A DNA stretch of 28,791 bases from Triparma columacea (taxonomy: Eukaryota; Sar; Bolidophyceae; Parmales; Triparmaceae). Made by a program: the position numbers and the translations under genes. The notes beneath the pieces are model-generated. The model searched no databases and was not told where the DNA came from. It saw nothing but the letters and a program-made list of their open reading frames with translations. Location: NCBI GenBank assembly GCA_030267965.1, contig BRYA01000506.1:5378-34168 (forward strand). Reading direction: 5' to 3'. Of the stretch, positions 18,927 to 28,791 are shown piece by piece. Numbering within the stretch: the first letter of the stretch is position 1; each line of letters starts with the position of its first letter.

Positions 18927-19400
18927 TTAACAACCGCAGAGCAAACAGCAACAGCAACCGAGGACCGAGGACCTCTTGGCGTCCCGATCCATCTGCTTTT
19001 GCGTGCGCTGTCCTGCTACTCTCGTCCCCATCTGCTGCTGTTGAGGAGGCATGACAGTCTTCATGTGAAGCATTGGGTGTTCAATAGGCGCAGCAACAAC
19101 CGGCTGCTGCTGCTGCATCACCATCGGTTGTGCCGGAGCATACACCTGAGGAACCGGGACAGCTTGTGGGGGCGGCATTCCAGGTCCAACTGGATTCGTG
19201 TTGTAAGGAGGTGGAGGGGGCTGCATTATTACAGGCTGCATATTCTGAACGTTAACAAAGGGCGCAGGCTGCTGTTGTCTGTACGGATTACCGCCACCCC
19301 CGTAGCCACCGGAGGAAGCGGGAGCCTGCATTTCGAACCTTCCCAAATCCTGTGAAATCAGGACAGATTCCTCATTAATTTCTCTTTCAGCAGTTACCAT
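18927..19400 (-). CDS. Pro/Gln-rich protein with Cys-cluster C-terminus (CYSTM-like)
   Basis: 157 residues from ATG 19400, or 134 from the in-frame ATG at 19331. The body is Gly/Pro/Gln/Met-rich with short runs (PPPPPYN, MQQQQP, PPQQQQM). The last 14 residues are SSVLGCCCCLLCGC, a Cys-cluster like those of CYSTM-type and other tail-anchored or palmitoylated small proteins. The likely behaviour is a disordered protein bound to a membrane by its acylated or buried C-terminus (inference). A TCCTGATTTCACAG acceptor-like site ends at 19350, so the true start may be 19331 with a 5' UTR intron; the segment MQAPASSGGYGGGG looks like a natural beginning. The function is unknown. Confidence 0.6.
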   Translation of the reverse strand: MVTAEREINEESVLISQDLGRFEMQAPASSGGYGGGGNPYRQQQPAPFVNVQNMQPVIMQPPPPPYNTNPVGPGMPPPQAVPVPQVYAPAQPMVMQQQQPVVAAPIEHPMLHMKTVMPPQQQQMGTRVAGQRTQKQMDRDAKRSSVLGCCCCLLCGC

Positions 19401-19425
19401 ATCCCAGCCCCAATTGAGGCCCTGT
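19401..19425. promoter_or_regulatory. Very short divergent gap, Cys-cluster gene / giant MyTH4-FERM gene
   Basis: Only 25 bp separate the two outermost start codons, or 94 bp if the minus gene starts at 19331. The 5' UTRs must overlap unless one gene has an upstream non-coding exon. Confidence 0.4.
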
Positions 19426-22400
19426 ATGTCGACACTTGAGGGGTACCTTTATCTGAAGCTCCCCCCCAAGGAGCCATCTGTTGACGAGAGTGTACCAGCT
19501 CCGCCTCCCAGGCCTGATGAGGTAATATAACCCAAAGTCCCCCAACTCCTCGTGTCCCTTTCCTAACTCTGTCCTCCCTCCCATTGCGTTCAGGAAATTT
19601 ATGAATCCCACCATGGTGATAGTTATATTCGCAAGTATGTTTCTTTGGATATATACGTCGGAATGAAGCTACGAAATCACCAGCCCTCCTTCCTCTCTGG
19701 AGACGATGAGGAGGACTCTGGATCTGATGGGGATATTGACCCAGAAGATCCTGCTAACGACCCGAATTCCATCATGTATAAGCCGAGGGACAAATGGCGC
19801 TATGTTTTCGGTGGCGATGTGTCCGTGACCAAAATGGAGCCAAAAAGCCACATCAAGGTGAAGGTGAGATTGGATGAGAGTAAGAGTCCTTGAGGCAGGT
19901 AAAGCAGTACCTCTAACCCTACTCGGTTATCGCTTCGCTCGTCACCACTCTTTCGTCGCAGGAGGCAAAGGGCAAGTCCAAGTCTCACAAGAAACTTTAC
20001 CCTTTGATGCTCCTCACGAAGGTAGACCCTACCCAAAGCGAGAACCACGATGGCCAAGTTTTCCAGTCCTCGTGGGTGACAATTGCTGCTGAGTCCAAAG
20101 AGGAGATGCATAAGTGGATCCAGATGTTGCGCAAGGCGCGCGACCTCACGCAGTACATGAGGGCTTGCAGGGACTGCAACCAGGCAACCCCGCTCAAGGT
20201 GATTGTCAACGCTTGCTCCACCGGCGACTGGAGGTCCCTTTCTTTTGAGAACATTAGGCTCACGAATTCTTCCATTTGCGCCCTAGCGGTGTTCTTCAAG
20301 AGGCAGGTCAACAGTGCCAAGGCCAAGACGAAGAGTACGACAGGTGAGGATAGGCAAGAAGAGAAAAAAAACATCGTGAAGGCAGTGCTCCGTGCATGGA
20401 AGTGCTCAATATACAATGCCCCCGCCACTCCTAAATTTCATACCACTGCCACAACGCGGCAATCCTTGCCCACTCGCGCACACTAACCTTCTGCGACTCG
20501 CTTCGCTCGTCACAGAAATAATCATCAACAACTGCGGCCTCTCCGACGACTCCTGCCAAGTTCTTCTCAACATATTCGAAAATATTCCTTCTCTGGTTCG
20601 CATTCGTATGCCAAACAACGAAATTGGCGACAAGGGGGTGCGATTTCTTACCTCTTCGCCCGTCCTTCAGTCGAACTTCATCGAGCTTGACCTGTCTCAG
20701 AACCATTTGACGTCCCACAGCGCGCAGAGGCTTTCTGAGATCATATTGGAAGGAAACTCAAGCTCCCTCAAGAAACTAGATCTCTCAAACAACAACATCA
20801 AAATCGACGGCATGATTCCCCTCCTTCGTGCGATTCGCGACGTCAAGTGCCCCATGGAAATCTTGAGCCTGAACGGTAACGAAGTTGGTGACATCGGAGG
20901 CGTTCTGCTGTCTGAGATCATGAAGGGCTGTGGGCGCACAATTAGGATCATCCGCTGCGCGCGCTGCAAGATAAATCGCCGAGGGATTGAAGCCATCGCA
21001 AATGCAATGCATTATTGCGAGTCCCTCTTGCAGATAAAGCTGCATGGCAACATATCCAACTCTGACTCCGTCGGCTTTCTCGTCTGCAGAGCGACACAAC
21101 ACCACTTCACCAAGTCGAGTTCTCGGTTGGCTTTCTCTGTTGGAGGAAGTGAGGGGAACCCTTCGGAACACCCCCTCTACGGCCGCGACGTGAAAGGATT
21201 CTTCGCCAACATTGAGCGCAGCACCAACGTCTCAAACCTCCGCCTTCGACGAAGGGGCGTGCATTTGGTAAGGTCGGAGCTGGTCCCGCACAGGGTCAGC
21301 ATTTGGTTCCGTTTAGAAGGTTCGCATGAAGTTGAGGTTTCCATGTTTAGGGTCCGCATCGCAGGCATCATTGGTGTCAAGCCGACCCTGGTGCACATCG
21401 CTTCGACCCTCAAGGAGTCCTCGACGGTGATGTGCGTCAGCCTTGAAATCTGTGCTCCTCACAAAGTAGTCAAAAACCTCTCCTTGCTTGCTGCTCAGAA
21501 CGACCCAAAGCTCCGTTCCCTCGGGGTCCTCAGGGTCGCTGAGTTCGAGCAAAGTGATACTTCCAACGCGAGAGGATCTACTTCACTGTCCCCCAGTTCC
21601 AACTTTGAGCACTTCCTCAATTCTGCCCTTGTCGAATCTTCAGAAGAAAAGAAGATGGAAGCTGCGGACGATGCCGTCGGCGTCATCAAGAACTCTGTTC
21701 ATCCTCAAATCGAGATCATTGATCTTCCCCCCCTCCTTCCTAAGCGACTTAAGGACATGAATTACAAACGTGAGGGCGGACCAGCTGTAAAGTTTGATGT
21801 GCATGCAACTACGAGGAAGCAACCAGGGACTTCTATTGACGCACACGACCCTGGAATGCGCTCCTCACTCGACATGATCCCTCCACCTCCGCCTCCACCC
21901 GATGCTGGCGGCGAAGCTGTTCCTCCAGCTGTTCCTCCCCCAATGTCCGAAGGGAAGGTCAAGGGAGTTGCCTCCATGGCAAAGGCTTACAGTCTCGCTG
22001 CGGACTTCTTTGGAGATGAAGAAGAGGAAGAAACGGATTTCTTTCCCCCGCCTCCTCCGCTCCCTGACACGGGCGCCGCCCCGCCTGTCGAGCTTCCCGC
22101 AGTGACACCCGCACCCCCACCACCCCCCGCCGACGGCCCAGTGCCAGTCATCGAGGAGGATGAAGGAGAAGAACTAGATGAAGAGGAAGGGATTGTGGAC
22201 CCTATCCTACGTGAGACTATAGGCATGCTGACCGAGGGAAAATCCCTCCTAGAACTCAATGTGCCGCCGCCTCCGCCAGCCCCACCGGAAGAGCGTTCCT
22301 CTTCGGTCACAGCGCCTCCACCTGATCGCGCGTCCTCCGTTGCAGCCCCACCGCCCCCCCCTTCTGCACCCCTGGGTGTTCCACCTCCCGCTCCCACTGA

Positions 22401-25400
22401 CAGCACCCCAACCCACCCTCCGGCACTTCGCAAGAAGACGGTGTCTCGTTCCTCAACCAATGATTACATAGGGGAATGGAACAAAGAGGAGATCAGTGAA
22501 ATGACATTGGAGCGGGATCGCGGAGAACTTCGTTGGGAGGATAGCGAAATAGAGAATGATGATGAGGACGATTTTTTCGATGAGAGCGAAACTCGTTCCC
22601 CTCAATCCCAAACGGAGGGTAGTAAGCCTAAGGCGGTAGGGTTCGAGGTCGAGGTCGATGAGGTTGATGAGGTTAGCACTCCCACTGTCACAACTAGAAA
22701 GCATGGTTTGACCGCCGTAACTGAATATTCGGAATTTGACGACGAAAAGGGGGGTGATGACGATGAGGAGGAAGAAGAGGATGGAGAGTTTGAGCAGACC
22801 AAAATAGTTTCGAGCGCGAGGCGAGCGTCTGTCACGTCAGACATTGAGGAAACCATTGAAATAGAAGCTGCTGCTGCGGCTACTCTTGCTGCCAATGACG
22901 AACAAGACCTCAGTGGTTTCGATGACGAGAATGAGGACCAGGACGAAGACCGCCTTGCCGATCACTCTACAGGTCCTGCTGCAGAGGGCTCGACTAAACC
23001 TGTACCTGAGAGTAAGTTGGACGATGGCATCGTAGATGACGATGACGAATTTGACGAGGACCTTCCTGAAGAAGCCCATATCATGCTTGACGACAAAATC
23101 CCTGAGAAGAGGACTTCCCTACAATTGGCAAGGGATCGGGCAAAATCCAAGAGGGTGTCGTTGGTTGACAGTGAGTCTGGCTCCCAGGCAGAGATCTCTG
23201 CCTCCAAGGCTGAAGAGCAAGAGAAGGCTGACCATGCTCTCATGCGAGCTGTTTCAAACCTCGCTGAGCAGGCTGAGCAGCAAGAGTCGGTCGCTAAGCC
23301 TAGCGATATTCTAGCGACTACAGACCCCCTTCCGTCCTTCATGGAGAAGCGCCGTGATTTGTGCAAGGCAGTTGGTTCAAGGTCGATTTCAGAGATCGAA
23401 AAGGCCGTCTTTGCAGTGAAGGAAGACTACCTCCACGGTGGCAACAAGTGGCAAGAGGTTAAGTCTGAAAACAAAAGGACGTACTACTGGAACAGAATTA
23501 CAGGCAAGACTCAGTTTGAGAAGCCGACCGGTATGCATGATTCAGACCTGGACTCCGTTTCGAAGCTACTTTCTCAGCTTCACGTGCTGACACAGGACTT
23601 CCAAACTCTCCACATTGTCTCGTCGTCGGACCAGCTTCTGGAGCAATACCAATCCTTCATGTGTCGCTGCGCGGTACTTGGCTACAACGGGCAGGAGGCA
23701 CAACTCGCTAATCAACAAATGAACAATCACATCATGGAGCTCATTTCGCAGGGCGTCATTGACCCCAACAGTGAAGCGTACGGCATAATACACATTAAGT
23801 CGCAAATTGTGTTTGCCATGATGAGCAGGGGGGCTCATTGCGTTTCTCAGTTGACAACATTCTTGCAACAACTTGCTGAATCGAGAAAGGCTGGTAGCAT
23901 TAAGGAAGGCGAGACCACTGAGGAATCCATTGCCAAGATTTTCCTCAAGCGCTGTCAGCAGCTTGAGAAGGTCGCACAAGCGGCCCTTAGCAGCAACGAG
24001 GATGTTCTCAAGAAGGTCGAGACTGCAATTCTGCAGGCATACTTGATGAACTATCTCACCTCAACGACGGTCGAACTCGAGAAGAAGAGGGCCGAGGTTG
24101 GCTCTGAGGTGAAGGTTCTTCTGGAGAGTATATTTGCTGCCGCCAAGAAGAAGAATATCTTCACGTTGAAGAAAAAGCTTGCTGAGGCCAAAAGAATAGG
24201 GTTCCACGCCCCCGGACTTCAGGAAGCAGAGAATTTGCTAGAGCTGCAACACAAGCTGAGCTCGGAAAAGCAAGCGAAGGAAGCAATCGCAAGGGCTGCG
24301 AAGGCAATCAAGGGTGGCAGATTGGCAGTTGCCAACACTGCAGAGCTCATCCCTGTCCTTCGCCTCCTTGAAGCTGTTAATTTGGAGACGGACAAGACGA
24401 CGACAAACAACGTCAAGGACGTCAAGAGGTATTTATCCAAGCTTACGGGTCACGACGAAAAAGAGAAGTTGATCTTATCTTTGCTTAGCCGCGGCGATGC
24501 CAAGGAACTGTCGGACTTCCTGGAGGGGAAGGGAGACGGAGAGCTTGTTGTTGCTGCCGCCATCAAAATTGAGATGGAAGAGTGGATCGCCGCATGTAAC
24601 AAGGCTGGAAATAACGATAACTACGACGAAGAATCGGACTCTGAGACAACGGTCTCTTCAAGCCGCTCAAGTTTCGACCTTTTCGGCGGCGATACCGAAG
24701 TCAAGAAGGGAGAAAGCGGCAATATCTGGAAAAAGGGAATGCTCGTCAAGACGAGCAGGGGAAAGAATATGTACGACCCCACCAGAAGCTGGAAGGAGAG
24801 ATTTTGCGTGCTCCAGGGTCGCACGCTGACGTACTACGCCGTTTCAAATGACAAGAAGAGCAAGACAAAGAAAGGCAGCTTGATTGTGCACTCTGCAATC
24901 GATGCGAACTCAGCCGGAGAAGGGGATGTCTGGAAAAAATCTAACGTTTTCATCATCAGAGAGGGCAGGGATCTGACTGACATCGACACGATGCTGCTGC
25001 ATGAAGCAAGGAAGCAGCTGAAGGTTTTGCAGAAGAAAGAACTCGAGCGCCAAATGATGGAAGGGATTAACAGCAGGGATGCTGAAAACCTGAGGGTCGG
25101 ACTGAAGAGAATTGGCGAGCTTGGGATCGACATTAAGGATGAGGTCGTTGAAGAGGCCAAGGAAGTGTTGCTCGAGGAGGATAGGTCTCTGGCGAAGAAA
25201 GAGCTGAAACTTGCCATCGAAAAATGTTCAAGGAGCATGATTGCCGACAATCTTGCAAAGTGTGAGGCTCTTGGGGTTGATAAGGACCATGAGATCATGG
25301 TCGAAGCCATGAACATGGTAAAGTACACAGAGATTGAGCTCAACCTGCAGAGGATGCGAGTGGCCATGGAACAGGCAAATAGCAAGAACTTTGACGTTGA

Positions 25401-28400
25401 GCTGCAGAGCATCAAGGCAAATGCTAATGCTACGGAGGAGGACAAGGAGGGCCTTGCCGCCCTTATTCTTGAGAATAGCGTCAGAGTGCTAAGGAACGAC
25501 ATGTTGGCAGGTGCGATCCTCGCGGATGAGGTGAGAGCTCTGCGGCAAACGCTGAGCACGTGCATGGCAATGAGAGTCGAGGTCGGGCCTATGCAGCTGC
25601 TCAGGCTGGGCTTACTCGCATTTGGGAAGGAGGAGTCCACCAAGAGCAATGCAAGCACAGTGAGGGTGAGCATGTTTGGACTTCACGGTGGAAACCTCAT
25701 CCACGACGCGCCTTACGCACTAGACAAGTGCCCCCTTCTCAAGGAGCTTGATGCCGCTGTGGAGGACGGGAAATCTTCGAAAATGAAATTCAGCACTCTC
25801 GTGAAAAGCTCGAGGTTGTTCGGTGCTGGCAGGACGTCAGGAAAACGGACGAGCGTAATGAGTGTTGCGAGTAATAAAAGCAATGCAAGCAGCAAGTCGC
25901 TCAGGAGCATTTACACGGATAACAGGCTCAACATTAGTGAGTGCTTGACGAAGGGGATTGCTGACAGTCCGGGGGGGGAAGTAAAGGGTATGGAGATCTT
26001 TGGAATGGTCAAAGCCGTGGTTCTTCAAAGGATGATGCCCATGTCCGATGATACCATGTCTTCTGGTGGGGGTATTGGCGGGAAGAACTATGCCGATATC
26101 GCCGTGAAGATTGTGCAGAGCGCGAGATCTGACTCTAAAGTTGCCATCGAGGTTTACATGCAGCTTTGCAAGCTGATGACTGACCACGGCAACGACAAGA
26201 GGGGAGGTGACGTCATGCAAAGTTCCGAGGTGAAGCTGCGTTGCTGGATACTCATGGCATTCTTACTGCGTTGCGTGGTTGTTGACGGGGGCCTGAAAGA
26301 GCACTTGAAGTTTCACCTTAGCCAGCTCCTCGTGGGACTGAATAAGGCCAACTTGAGCACCAAAATGTTGTCGGCCATGGGCAAGAGCCAGAGGAAGAGT
26401 TTTGGGGGGAGTTTCATGAGCTTAGGGGGGGACAGCATGACGGGAGGGGGGGGGAGAAAAAAGAGCGGGAGGGGTCTGGGTGCAGGGGGGGGGGGTGCGG
26501 GGGTGGACGGAGATAATTTGATCCTCAAAAAGGTCAGCAAGTACTGCGTGAACTGCTTCGGCGTTCAGGAGAAGGACGGTATGACGTTCTACTCCCCCCC
26601 GAGCATGAAGGTTGCCCGGAACCTTTTCGAGGAGGAAAAGATAGGTGTGAAAGTAGGCCTGATGACAGGAAAGATTCAGGAGGTCCCAGTCATGTTGATC
26701 TTGAACGACACGCCCTACTCTCTGATGACGGCTCTGGAGACTCTCATGACGGGCTCCAACCCCAACATGAGCCTGCCTAAGAACCAGTTGCAATTTCAAA
26801 AGAGGTGGAACGGTTTCAGTTTGTATGTGACTGAGGGTGGGATCGAGGGCAAGATGAAAGATCTAGCATTGTGTCCGTTAGAGGGCGAGAGTGTCAAGAT
26901 GGACTTCGATATATCTTGGGAGAGTACGAGGGATGAATTCCAGCAAGGGAAGAGGAGCATAGTGCTGAGGGTAAGGACGATCAACAGGGGGGAGGCTCGC
27001 AGCAATGACTTTGTTCCGCCTGTGCTGCAATCCGACGACTACAACAAAGACGTCATGACGGCCAGGAACCTTTGGGAGACCTGGCTCAAGGCGGGTATCA
27101 AGGGGGTACACGGGGGTCTGCCTGATGACAGCACGAGGCTCAACTTGATGTTGGCGGAGGAAATCAGGAAGGTCGAGGCCGGCTGCTACAGCCTCGGGGC
27201 TGGATGGGAGGGCTATACAAGCTACCTGCTGGCCGTCAGGGCTGCGCTGTGCTGCAATGACAAGGATTGGGCCGAGGGATGGGATGGAGGGGTTATCGGG
27301 AAGAAGGCACCTGACGGGAAAATTGTCGAAGAGGTTTTGGGTGGACTGCTGAAGTTGGGGTTCGGGTCCCCCTCGAAGAATGCCCATTTGAAGTACTTGC
27401 TGACGAGGGCGTGGCTGGACTACGCTAAGACAAACGTCCTATTTGGGGGTCACTTTTTGAAGGCCAAGCTCATGAAGAGCAGCGTGATTGCCATGAGCAT
27501 GAGTGTTCAGCTGGTGATAAACGGAGACGGTTTGTTCCTGCTGGTCGATGACCCGAAGAAAGAGCTCCTCTTTAGTTGCAGGCACACGGATGTTGACGAA
27601 ATCAGGCATACAGTGAGCGGAAGTTTGAAGCTGGTCTTCACGGGTTTGAGCCTGGAGCTTGATATTCTCCAGGATGGCTGGGACGGAAAGCAGGTGGCAT
27701 CACTTATTGCGAATGTCTGCAACGACGTACTTTGGGAAGGTAGCTTCCTAGACGGCACTGGGCTCGGCAGCTGCACTGACGAAGAGGGGGTTCTGAACCA
27801 GCGAGAAATCCTTCAGATCTTTTTGCTCGAGTATCCCCTTCTGGTTCCTCCCCCAAAGCCCTCTAGTCTCGTCAAGAACTCGGGGTGGTTCCCCATACCC
27901 AAGAGCGACAGGACAAATTGGGTGGAGGAGGCGAGGGAGGCCGAGAGGCGAAATCAAATTGAAGCCTTGGAACTCAGCGCGAAGCAGGCTATGATAGAGC
28001 AGGAGCAGATGGCAAAAGCTGGAGAGGCCTTTGCAATGATGCAGGACGATGATGACGACGAGGGGGGAGGGGGGGCGAGATTGAGCCACAGCAGCCGCCA
28101 AAGGACTCTCAAAAAACAGGGAAGCGGACGCGGAGCGGAAGAATTGGGTGACATGTTTGGCGGAATGGAGCTTTCGGAGGTTGAAAAGAAGAAGATGGAC
28201 CCGGCGAAGAAGAAGAGGCTTCTTTCGAAGATGAGAATCATTGGGAGATTGGCTGGAGAAGTGAAGAGGAGGCATGAGCTCAACAGCACCATCTTCGGAG
28301 TTCCAGGAGAGCCTCCAAAGGTGAACTACCATATTCCAGACCCTCCTAGCAGTATGAGGAAGTTCGGAAAGGGAACGAGCACCATAAGACAGCTGGGAGG

Positions 28401-28791
28401 GGTACTGACCCCTCCGGAGAAGCCCAAGGTGACGAGGATCTGCATGCCCAGTGAACTTCCAAAGGTCAGTTTAGCGTACCCTAGCAGGGAGATGGCGGCA
28501 ATCAGAAAGCTTCGAAGTAACACGGAGCAGCTGAGCAAGAAGAACAGGGCGACGCTAAGCTTTTCGGGGCAGGGGGCCGGGCTCGAAGGGGGTGGAACGG
28601 ATCACCAGTTCAGAGAGAAGAGAGATAGAAGGAAGAGCCGAACGAGCAGCGTCGGGATGTCCGTCAACTCTAAAATGCAGGACGGGAGGGTCAGGCAGTT
28701 CTCGGCTGGCTTGGGGGGTAGCATCGCTGAGGAAGATATTATCATGGAGGAGGAGGAGGAGGGGGGGGGGGAGGGGGAGGGGGAGGGGGAG
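19426..28791 (+). CDS. Giant PH-LRR-WW-PH-MyTH4-FERM protein (3' end outside the window)
   Basis: Four exons: 19426-19521 (phase 0), 19594-19863 (phase 0), 19962-20343 (phase 1) and 20516 to the edge. The last stays open for 8276 bp, giving 3008 residues so far. Domains: an N-terminal PH (~4-180, STLEGYLYLK... ending with W174 in MHKWIQML) with an acidic loop; RI-type LRRs (~198-430, FIELDLSQNHL, LKKLDLSNNNI, MEILSLNGNEVG); polyproline stretches (~705-885); an acidic region (~920-1100); a WW-like domain (1228-1253, YYWN...TQFEKP, Phe for the second Trp); helical repeats; a second PH start (~1654-1730, WKERFCVLQGRTLTYYAV); more helical repeats; MyTH4 (~2078-2191, AIEVYMQLCKLMTD); and FERM (~2270-2661, its F3 lobe FGGHFLKAKL...LFLLVDD). 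MyTH4-FERM units bind microtubules, actin regulators or membrane receptors and normally sit on myosins or kinesins. No motor is seen, so a PLEKHH-like linker is the closest idea, though a motor could lie downstream. Confidence 0.85.
19522..19593 (+). other. Intron 1 (72 nt) of the giant gene
   Basis: GAG|GTAATA donor, pyrimidine-rich end CCATTGCGTTCAG, phase 0. It joins the two halves of the N-terminal PH domain (RPDE / EIYESHH). Confidence 0.8.
19864..19961 (+). other. Intron 2 (98 nt) of the giant gene
   Basis: AAG|GTGAGA donor, TTTCGTCGCAG acceptor, branch-like CTAACC, phase 0. It contains CGCTTCGCTCGTCAC (19931-19945), shared exactly with intron 3. Confidence 0.85.
20344..20515 (+). other. 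Intron 3 (172 nt) of the giant gene
   Basis: ACAG|GTGAGG donor, CGTCACAG acceptor, branch-like CTAACC, phase 1 joining to a Glu codon and opening the LRR. It contains CGCTTCGCTCGTCAC (20499-20513). Confidence 0.85.
28747..28791 (+). repeat. GA-rich low-complexity tract at the right edge
   Basis: GAG and GGG repeats, read in frame as poly-Glu then Gly/Glu in the tail of the giant protein. The contig or window ends within it. A frameshift from homopolymer miscounting is possible here. Confidence 0.7.

Noticed and set aside
22530..23060. Acidic D/E-rich and Pro-rich stretches as possible frameshifted or non-coding sequence
   Set aside because: The frame is continuous across them, with LRR upstream and WW downstream in the same frame; composition fits a disordered linker.
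24834..25673. 279-codon minus-strand open frame with hydrophobic Ser/Leu-rich translation
   Set aside because: It is antisense to the continuous giant coding exon, and its composition is what reverse-reading of Glu/Lys/Ala codons produces.
1..28791. tRNA, rRNA, CRISPR arrays, insertion sequences, viral genes
   Set aside because: Looked for cloverleaf arms, spaced direct repeats, terminal inverted repeats with transposase, and capsid or polymerase motifs by eye; none was found.

Overview
This window is nuclear DNA from a gene-dense, intron-containing eukaryotic microalga, most likely a photosynthetic stramenopile (inference). The evidence is short GT-AG introns of about 50-190 nt with mostly GTGAG/GTAAG donors, a probable plastid-type bipartite leader at the left edge, a large secreted protein with EGF repeats and interleaved modules of a kind I associate with stramenopile genomes, a heliorhodopsin, and PH/LRR/WW/MyTH4-FERM architectures. 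There are no bacterial operons, rRNAs, tRNAs, CRISPR arrays or recognisable transposons. Poly-G/poly-C runs and a 35-base N gap (11419-11453) point to a scaffolded draft assembly.

Layout, left to right: (1) 272-546 (-), first exon of a secreted or plastid-targeted protein; (2) 1084-2197 (-), AP2/ERF-domain factor, probably two exons; (3) 2736-3704 (+), JTB-like membrane protein, three exons; (4) 3769-4635 (-), heliorhodopsin; (5) 5221-6819 (+), protein with a long run of 11-residue repeats plus a GOLD domain, two exons; (6) 6882-11651 (-), 1481-residue EF-hand/FN3-like protein, three exons, with the N gap inside its first intron; (7) 11777-13888 (-), kelch propeller + EGF + C-terminal membrane anchor; (8) 14158-16981 (+), secreted multi-EGF protein, two exons; (9) 17059-17545 (-), Elongin-B-like ubiquitin-fold protein; (10) 17915-18850 (+), Ser-rich protein of unknown function; (11) 18927-19400 (-), Pro/Gln-rich protein with a Cys-cluster C-terminus; (12) 19426 to the right edge (+), a giant PH-LRR-WW-PH-MyTH4-FERM protein of at least 3008 residues in four exons, continuing beyond the window.

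Strands nearly alternate. The four convergent pairs have stop codons only 62-76 bp apart, and the divergent pairs share intergenic regions of about 25-585 bp. The functions look like a mixture: light sensing, lipid or Golgi surface, cell surface/adhesion, calcium response, transcription, ubiquitin pathway and cytoskeleton-membrane linkage. No single pathway links them. The kelch/EGF membrane protein and the multi-EGF secreted protein are divergently transcribed neighbours and the best candidates for a functional pair. Several gene models here come from joining exons by reading splice sites and phase. In particular, the giant gene's 8.3-kb last exon stays open to the window edge, and the first exon of the EF-hand gene lies on the far side of the N gap.
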